Origin: Oscillospiraceae bacterium
GTDB lineage: Bacteria; Bacillota; Clostridia; Oscillospirales; Acutalibacteraceae
Assembly: GCA_902774165.1 (NCBI GenBank)
Contig: CACYHJ010000162.1
Span: 1 to 6,381 of the forward strand
Length of the DNA: 6,381 nucleotides
Direction: 5' to 3'
Each line of letters opens with the position of its first letter. The stretch's first letter is position 1. A program made the position numbers and the translations under genes. Shown here piece by piece: positions 1 to 4,004 of this stretch. The notes below the pieces were generated by a model that worked only from the letters and a program-made list of their open reading frames with translations, made no database searches and was not told where the DNA came from.

Positions 1-311
1 ATCAGCAATATACACGATATGATCCAGACCGCACCGCACACAAGATACACCGACACCGCAAAGAACAGATCTGCCGGCGAATGAGGATACACTTTTCGCA
101 ATTGGACGGAAAGCGCGGCCGCGCTGCCCATCTCTTCAAGCGTCTTCTCAATCGCCTGTGTACGCGTCATACCGTGCGACATATGGTATTCCGCCGCGTC
201 TTCGATATGGCACAGAAGCTCCTGACGAACCTCGGCGCGTTTGACCTTGTTTTCTATAAAATATACGGCAGAGTCAAGATATTCATCGCGAACAGGATCC
301 GGGTGGAACAT
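1..311 (-). CDS. HAAS / permease-prefix-domain membrane protein (3' end outside window)
   Basis: Partial gene: 103 codons are visible and the reading frame leaves the window at base 1. Residues about 14-75 form the amphipathic helical pattern of the HAAS (permease prefix domain 1, DUF1700-like) family. Visible elements are a KRAEVRQELLCHIEDA stretch, a TRTQAIEKTLEEMG helix, and a small-residue turn before an LRKVYPH segment. A hydrophobic segment at about residues 82-103 begins the first transmembrane helix. Proteins of this family normally sit directly after a PadR regulator, as here: the ATG shares one base with the TGA of the broken padR gene (TGATG), which implies translational coupling. 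No separate strong ribosome binding site is obvious, so expression probably depends on the upstream promoter and on translation across the padR remnant. The family is thought to act as membrane signalling or regulatory partners of PadR proteins. The prefix also occurs fused to larger permease or FtsW/RodA-like proteins, so the full-length product cannot be named from this fragment. Confidence 0.75.
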   Translation of the reverse strand, partial: MFHPDPVRDEYLDSAVYFIENKVKRAEVRQELLCHIEDAAEYHMSHGMTRTQAIEKTLEEMGSAAALSVQLRKVYPHSPADLFFAVSVYLVCGAVWIISCILL

Positions 312-447
312 CACACGCACCCCAGCACCTTGTTGACGCTCTTTGAGAAGTCCTGCCACTCGGCTTTTCTCTCACCGAGGGCGACCCGGCCTTCTTTGGC
401 ACCAGCGTGGGCGTGCTGCCCTTGAGTAATTCCTTGCTGTACTTCAT
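311..447 (-). pseudogene. PadR-family transcriptional regulator, internally deleted and frameshifted
   Basis: Both ends of a PadR-type winged-helix repressor are recognisable but the middle is missing. The first 16 codons read MKYSKELLKGSTPTLV, a typical PadR N-terminus. From about base 397 another frame, offset by two bases, reads KEGRVALGERKAEW followed by QDFSKSVNKVLGCV and a TGA stop, the typical C-terminal wing and last helix. Family members are usually about 105-110 residues. Only about 44 residues' worth of coding remains, so roughly 60-65 codons, including the recognition helix and most of the wing, are absent. The missing length must be 1 modulo 3. Translated straight from the ATG, the frame runs into unrelated sequence and stops at about base 283, inside the next gene. 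The start is supported by a GGAGG ribosome binding site 9 bases upstream. The promoter and the coupled partner gene are intact, so the loss may be recent. An assembly error in this stretch would look the same. Confidence 0.85.
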
Positions 448-467
448 TCAATATCGCCTCCGTTTAA

Positions 468-492
468 TACATTGCATCTCGATGCATATGTA
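468..492. promoter_or_regulatory. Inverted repeat at the transcription start, candidate PadR operator
   Basis: A core dyad TGCATC-TC-GATGCA (473-478 and 481-486) is flanked by TACAT on one side and ATGTA on the other, giving a nearly symmetric element of about 25 bp with one extra base in one arm. It begins at the edge of the -10 hexamer and covers the predicted +1. That is where a repressor would block initiation. PadR proteins commonly bind dyads with ATGT/ACAT-type half-sites at their own promoters, so autoregulation is the likeliest role, but assignment to this PadR is inference from position. Confidence 0.6.
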
Positions 493-520
493 TTATAACA
501 CGAGGTATCTGTTTTGTCAA
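492..520 (-). promoter_or_regulatory. Perfect consensus sigma-A/sigma-70 promoter for the padR remnant/HAAS operon
   Basis: Read on the minus strand, TTGACA (515-520) and TATAAT (492-497) are separated by exactly 17 bases (498-514). Both hexamers match consensus perfectly. The promoter lies 45 bases upstream of the padR-type ATG, with a GGAGG ribosome binding site in between. A promoter this strong usually needs a repressor to restrain it, which fits an autoregulated PadR operon. Confidence 0.9.
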
Positions 521-563
521 GGGGGACGCCGCACAAATCCGAATGCGCGGCGTTGCCCGAGAA

Positions 564-604
564 AAAAATCTGCCGGAACGGTTGATACGCTTCGGCAGAT
601 TTTT
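564..604 (-). terminator. Intrinsic terminator downstream of the dockerin gene (possibly bidirectional)
   Basis: Perfect 12-bp arms AAAAATCTGCCG (564-575) and CGGCAGATTTTT (593-604) enclose a 17-base loop. On the minus strand the hairpin is followed by seven T residues (the A run at 562-568). It lies about 90 bases beyond the stop codon of the dockerin gene and just before the next minus-strand promoter, so it should separate the two transcription units. The other arm also ends in a T run on the plus strand, so it could stop transcripts from either side, although no plus-strand gene reads into it here. Confidence 0.85.
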
Positions 605-693
605 ACTGAGATTTGACGTCTGAGTCTTGCGATCCTTATGAGGAAGGGCCGCGCAAGGCCGATTTTACGGGGCTGCGGCTCTCCTTTGCCGGA

Positions 694-3468
694 TTATACG
701 GCAGAGGGCGCTTTATCGGGCAGGGGCTCGATCCGCGCGGCGGCCCGCAGGATCATCCGGGCGTCGCCGGATTTGATCTTGCCGTCAAAGTCCACGTCCG
801 CGTAGGGGAAGTCCTCTTCCGAGAGGGGCTCGATCCGCGCCGCGGCCCGCAGCGCCAGACGCGCGTCCGTCGCTTTGACTTTGCCGTCGTTGTTCACGTC
901 GCCGAGCAGGCGGGTGTTCTCGACGATCTTTTCACATTTCGCGAACAGGGTGATATCGCCGGTCCTGCCCTTTTCGATCTTCTCCACGGGATCGCCGTCA
1001 AAGTTCACGTTGTCGTACCAGCCGAGGAATTCATACCCTTCCTCCGACGGGACCAGAGGCTTGAGAACGATCTCGTCCTCCACGGTGCGCGCCGCGGGGT
1101 TCTCGTTTGCTTTGAAATGATCCGCGTCGCCGTCGCGCAGACGGTAGTCGATTTTATAATTGATGACGGTCCATTTCGCGTAGAAGGTCTTGTCGCCGGT
1201 ATCGGTCGGGCCGACGCCCTGCGCCGCCGTTTTGAACTTCGCGTCCGCGTACCAGCCGTCGAAGGTATAGCCGTTCTCTTTGAGCGCCTCGAGCGTCACC
1301 GTGTCGCCGTAGGTGTATTCCTGCGGGTTCGCGCCGTTCCACACGCCCTCAAGGCCCAGCTGATAGCCGATCTTCCAGCGACCCTTGATCCACTTCGCGT
1401 AAAGGGTCACGTCCCCGCTTTCGTTCAGCAGCCAGCCGCCCTTTGCTTCGTCGAAATCCAGCGCGCCGGTTTCAAAATCCCTGCTCAGGAACCAGCCGTC
1501 GAAGAGATATCCGGTTTTCTCCGGCGCAAAGATCACGACGGTGTTGTCGCCGTCGGGGTTGATCGGATAGCTCGCCGGGTTCTTTTTGTTGTTGGTGTAG
1601 TCCTTCCCCGCGCCGGCGTAGGTGATTTTCTTTTCGGGGATGTTCCAATAAGCGTAGAGGATGAGATCCTTCGCGCCCTTTTCATAGGTCAGCGTTTCGA
1701 CCTTCTTTCCGTTTTCGGGCGCGTCGTACCACCCGAGGAATTCCCCGCCGCCGTAGGAAACGGCTTCCAGCCGCACGTCGCCGTCGTCGGAATAAATCCT
1801 GTCGGGGTTGCTGTTGGAAACGCTGTCGGTCACCGTGCCGAAGTCGTAGGAAACGCCGAAGGAGGGCAGCTCGTTCCACTTTGCGTAATAGGTGCGGCTC
1901 ATCTTATCCGCCGTGTCGAAGGAGTCGATCTTCTTTGTGAGCGCCTCGTCGGCATACCAGCCGTCAAAGGTATAGTGCGCGCGGGCGGGGAGATACGCCG
2001 CCGCGGTCAGATCGACGGTCAGGTCGGTTTCCTCGTCGAACATGCGCACCTGCTCGGTGCCGCTTTCAAAGGCTCCGCCGTTCAGCTCGTAATCGACGAC
2101 GTATTTGCCGGTCAGCGACAGCACGATCTCGTTCGAGCGCGCGGTGTGCAGAAACACCTGTTCGCTGTTGACCAGCTGCTCGTGCAGCGCGTTTTCGGGG
2201 GTCTCCAACCGGCCGCTGTCGATGCCGTAAAGCACGACGCGCAGATACACCGGGGCGTCCTCTTGATAGCCGAGCTTTTCCAGAAGCTCCCGCATCACGT
2301 AGTAGTCGTCGTCGAAGGTGAAGAAATAATCGTTCGCGTTCCGTTCGGCGGCGACGTACCAGTCCCCGTCCCCGACGCGGATCTCGACGAAATAGCGGGG
2401 CTCGTAGTATTCCCCGGTCAGATCCCGGCGGACCTCACTTTCCAGCGCGTAATATTTCGCCAGCGCGGTTTCGGTCTTTTCGGGATAGGTCACGGAAAGG
2501 CGGCATAACGTCGCTTTCACCGTCACGCCGTCACGCTCGACCTCGTGCCGGTCCGTCGACAGCAGGGTCAGCATCGGCGCTTCTTCGGTGTTCAGCGCCG
2601 TATCGTCCGGCACGCAGTCCTGCCCGTCGGGCGAGGCGCTGCCGTTATTATAGGTCTTGACGGGGCCCCAGTCGGAATAGGAGATCTGCACGCTTTCTTC
2701 GGACCATTCGTCGTTTTCGAAAACCGAAAGCGTCGTGTAGACACGGTAGCGCGCCTTGACGGAAATCGTCTCTTTGTTGAAGTCGATCCGGAACCCCATG
2801 TGGTTGTTGTCGTAGTCTTCGGGGTCGTAATTCGAGCCGGCGAACTCTCCCCTGCCCTGCAGGAGCGTCTGGTTGTAAAGCGCCAGCGTCTGCTCCACCG
2901 AAAGGCCCTCCTTGACCTCGCAGTAATAGGACGTCAGGAAGCCCGCGGTGCCGTCGAACACCAGGATATCGCGGAACAGCCTGTCATAGGAGATCAGCTC
3001 GTTCGGCAGATGATCATATTCGCTGAAGCCGTCTTCGTCCCGGTCAAACCTCGTATCGGGATAGTAGTTGTCGCCGGGGTCGAAATCGTTCACCCAGGTT
3101 TTACCGTCGAAGGAATAGGCGAACTGCACGCCGAGGTCGAAGGACGCGGAGATGTTTTCCGGGTCAAGCCCTCCCAGCGCGGCGGCAAAGATCTCCCGGG
3201 AGCCGCCGCCGGTTTTGTCGCAGAACGCGCCCAGCGCCTTCATTTCATCCGTCGCCCGGTAATGGGCGGAAACGACGGTCCCGCTGTCCCGGGATTCGGC
3301 GGAGAGCCGGACGATCTCGGGGCCTTCTTTTAATGTAAACGTCTGTTTTTTCTCATCCCATATCCCGGCGGGCGCGCCGTCTTCTTTCTCCGGCGCCGCA
3401 AAAACAGGCACGGCGAACGTCGAAAGCAGCAGCGCTGCGGTTAAAAGAACGGATATCAATCGTTTCAT
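694..3468 (-). CDS. Secreted InlB-repeat protein with C-terminal type I dockerin
   Basis: A complete 924-residue protein. Residues 1-24 are a Sec signal peptide: KR, a hydrophobic core, then VFA with probable cleavage before A25. Residues 30-450 match no family I recognise. This part is rich in Tyr and acidic residues and contains a DRDEDG calcium-loop-like motif at 142-147. Residues 453-845 hold five Listeria-Bacteroides (InlB-B) repeats, each with an F(D/L)GW(Y/F) core (W504, W580, W659, W739, W817) and most closing in AKW or AYW. Residues 855-917 are a type I dockerin with two F-hand calcium loops: D857/N859/D861/D868 and D891/D893/D895/D902. The dockerin should dock onto a cohesin in a cellulosome-like surface complex. 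The repeats resemble those of surface adhesins. No glycosidase, protease or other catalytic domain is recognisable, so a binding or structural role is inferred. The start is supported by an AAAGGGAG ribosome binding site 7 bases before the ATG. The gene is followed by an intrinsic terminator and is divergent from the BlaI/M56 operon. Confidence 0.9.
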   Translation of the reverse strand: MKRLISVLLTAALLLSTFAVPVFAAPEKEDGAPAGIWDEKKQTFTLKEGPEIVRLSAESRDSGTVVSAHYRATDEMKALGAFCDKTGGGSREIFAAALGGLDPENISASFDLGVQFAYSFDGKTWVNDFDPGDNYYPDTRFDRDEDGFSEYDHLPNELISYDRLFRDILVFDGTAGFLTSYYCEVKEGLSVEQTLALYNQTLLQGRGEFAGSNYDPEDYDNNHMGFRIDFNKETISVKARYRVYTTLSVFENDEWSEESVQISYSDWGPVKTYNNGSASPDGQDCVPDDTALNTEEAPMLTLLSTDRHEVERDGVTVKATLCRLSVTYPEKTETALAKYYALESEVRRDLTGEYYEPRYFVEIRVGDGDWYVAAERNANDYFFTFDDDYYVMRELLEKLGYQEDAPVYLRVVLYGIDSGRLETPENALHEQLVNSEQVFLHTARSNEIVLSLTGKYVVDYELNGGAFESGTEQVRMFDEETDLTVDLTAAAYLPARAHYTFDGWYADEALTKKIDSFDTADKMSRTYYAKWNELPSFGVSYDFGTVTDSVSNSNPDRIYSDDGDVRLEAVSYGGGEFLGWYDAPENGKKVETLTYEKGAKDLILYAYWNIPEKKITYAGAGKDYTNNKKNPASYPINPDGDNTVVIFAPEKTGYLFDGWFLSRDFETGALDFDEAKGGWLLNESGDVTLYAKWIKGRWKIGYQLGLEGVWNGANPQEYTYGDTVTLEALKENGYTFDGWYADAKFKTAAQGVGPTDTGDKTFYAKWTVINYKIDYRLRDGDADHFKANENPAARTVEDEIVLKPLVPSEEGYEFLGWYDNVNFDGDPVEKIEKGRTGDITLFAKCEKIVENTRLLGDVNNDGKVKATDARLALRAAARIEPLSEEDFPYADVDFDGKIKSGDARMILRAAARIEPLPDKAPSAV
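722..852 (-). repeat. Duplicated dockerin F-hand segment (29-bp near-identical direct repeats)
   Basis: Bases 722-750 and 824-852 are 29-bp copies differing at one position and spaced 102 bp (34 codons) apart. Each encodes the same RAAARIEPL helix end that follows a dockerin calcium loop. The duplicated 34-residue unit is the normal two-fold architecture of type I dockerins. The near identity at DNA level suggests recent homogenisation or strong selection for two equivalent cohesin-binding faces. Confidence 0.8.
934..2112 (-). repeat. Five tandem InlB-B (Listeria-Bacteroides) protein repeats
   Basis: The five units lie at about 1876-2112, 1645-1863, 1390-1629, 1171-1374 and 934-1155, in N- to C-terminal order, each 68-80 residues long. 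Each starts with a short beta strand (for example VVDYELNGG, KIGYQLG, KIDYRL), has a central F(D/L)GW(Y/F) motif and ends in a YAKW-like strand. DNA around the GW motif is visibly repeated, for example CCAGCCGTCGAAGGTATA near 1253 and a near copy near 1955. The units have diverged, so this is an old array rather than a recent duplication. Unit 5 ends in FAKC instead of AKW. Confidence 0.85.
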
Positions 3469-3505
3469 AACTATGCTCCCTTTCTATTATTTATTTTATA
3501 TTTTA

Positions 3506-3534
3506 ATCATAATACAAAATGACAAGTTTTGCAA
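3506..3534 (-). promoter_or_regulatory. Candidate promoter for the dockerin gene
   Basis: On the minus strand, TTGCAA (3529-3534) and TATGAT (3506-3511) are 17 bases apart, about 38 bases upstream of the ATG in an AT-rich stretch. An overlapping alternative uses TATTAT as the -10 box with TCTTGC upstream at 16-base spacing. Matches are moderate, so the promoter may be weak or need an activator. No dyad of the kind in the neighbouring plus-strand promoter lies over it. Confidence 0.55.
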
Positions 3535-3551
3535 GAAGAATTTTAAAGGGC

Positions 3552-3580
3552 TTGACAAACCGGTTTATCCATGATAAACT
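3552..3580 (+). promoter_or_regulatory. Promoter of the BlaI/M56 operon
   Basis: TTGACA (3552-3557) is a perfect -35 box, followed after 17 bases by TAAACT (3575-3580) as the -10 box. The ATG of the repressor lies 49 bases beyond the -10, leaving room for a short leader that contains the second dyad. The -35 boxes of this promoter and the divergent dockerin promoter are only 17 bases apart (3535-3551), so polymerases could interfere with each other. Confidence 0.8.
3562..3580. promoter_or_regulatory. Operator dyad 1, over the -10 box of the BlaI operon
   Basis: The 19-bp element GGTTTATCCATGATAAACT contains a perfect GTTTATC-CAT-GATAAAC palindrome (3563-3579) covering the spacer end and all but the last base of the -10 hexamer. 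A bound repressor would exclude RNA polymerase. It shares half-sites, length and symmetry with the dyad centred 27 bp downstream. Autorepression by the adjacent BlaI-type protein is inferred from position and from the known twin-dyad arrangement of bla and mec operators. Confidence 0.75.
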
Positions 3581-3588
3581 AAAGCTGT

Positions 3589-3607
3589 GGTTTATTACAA
3601 GTAAACC
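3589..3607. promoter_or_regulatory. Operator dyad 2, in the leader of the BlaI operon
   Basis: The 19-bp element GGTTTATTACAAGTAAACC has perfect GGTTTA/TAAACC outer half-sites with 7 bases between them. It aligns end to end with dyad 1, its centre lies 27 bp further on, and it sits just downstream of the expected transcription start. Its centre contains TTACAAG, reminiscent of the TACA element in staphylococcal bla/mec operators, but the half-site differs from those. Confidence 0.75.
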
Positions 3608-3629
3608 GATTTCATCGAGGGGTGATAAT

Positions 3630-4004
3630 ATGAGCGATCTGGAACTGGGCGCGGTGCAGGCGCGTTTTGCGGATATCATCTGGGCAAACGAGCCGGTGGC
3701 GTCCGGGGCGCTGGTCAGAATCTGCGAAAAGGAACTCGGGTGGAAGAAGCCCACCACCTACACCGTTCTGCGCAAGCTCTGCGAAAAGGGGCTGTTCCGA
3801 AATGAGAACGGCATGGTGACGGGCGTGATCTCAAGAGAAGACTACTATTCGAGAAAAAGCGGGAATTTCGTCGAGGAGACCTTCGGCGGGTCGCTGCCCG
3901 CATTCATCGCCGCGTTCATGTCCGGCAAGACGCTGTCGGAAAAAGAGGCGGACGAAATCCAAAAAATGATCGACGCGCACAGAAAGGAGCATCACGATGG
4001 CTGA
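3630..4004 (+). CDS. BlaI/MecI-type winged-helix repressor
   Basis: A 124-residue protein, the usual size for the BlaI/MecI/CopY (penicillinase repressor) family. Residues about 4-72 form the winged helix: ADIIWANEPVASGALVR, then the recognition-helix region around WKKPTTYTVLRKLCEKGL, then a wing over NENGMVTGVI. Residues 75-120 form the dimerisation helices with the family FGG turn at 85-87. A95-F96 (IAAFMSG) aligns with the Asn-Phe cleavage site of staphylococcal BlaI/MecI, so signal-dependent proteolysis at this point is possible but inferred. The protein should bind the two dyads upstream and repress its own operon. An in-frame ATG exists at 3519, but it lies upstream of the promoter. The start at 3630 is chosen because a GAGGGGTG ribosome binding site precedes it and the family's N-terminus begins there. 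The stop overlaps the next gene by 8 bp, indicating translational coupling to the M56 protease. A link to beta-lactam resistance is not supported by this window. Confidence 0.9.
   Translation: MSDLELGAVQARFADIIWANEPVASGALVRICEKELGWKKPTTYTVLRKLCEKGLFRNENGMVTGVISREDYYSRKSGNFVEETFGGSLPAFIAAFMSGKTLSEKEADEIQKMIDAHRKEHHDG

Noticed and set aside
81..425. A 114-codon plus-strand open frame at the left end
   Set aside because: It is antisense to the HAAS gene and the padR remnant, both recognisable on the minus strand, and its product shows no family features.
526..553. ACGCCGC/GCGGCGT hairpin between the terminator and the padR promoter
   Set aside because: It has 7-bp arms, a 14-base loop and no T tract, and it is likely chance in GC-rich DNA, although it could add to the neighbouring terminator.
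684..706. Inverted repeat (8-bp arms, one mismatch) around the dockerin stop codon
   Set aside because: It has no T tract after either arm and a loop that includes the stop codon. The strong terminator at 564-604 explains termination.
613..2508. A 631-codon plus-strand open frame opposite the dockerin gene
   Set aside because: It runs in exact codon register with the minus-strand gene, the frame in which GC-rich genes rarely give antisense stops. Its translation is a Val/Arg/Gly/His-rich string with no domain, it has no promoter or ribosome binding site, and it starts inside the terminator region. The minus strand has a signal peptide, repeats and a dockerin.
2545..3333. A 262-codon plus-strand open frame opposite the N-terminal half of the dockerin gene
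   Set aside because: It has the same antisense register and the same biased composition, with no ribosome binding site or domain.
3519..3629. Upstream in-frame start that would lengthen the BlaI-type protein by 37 residues
   Set aside because: The extension lies over the promoter and both operators, has no ribosome binding site, and goes beyond the normal family N-terminus.
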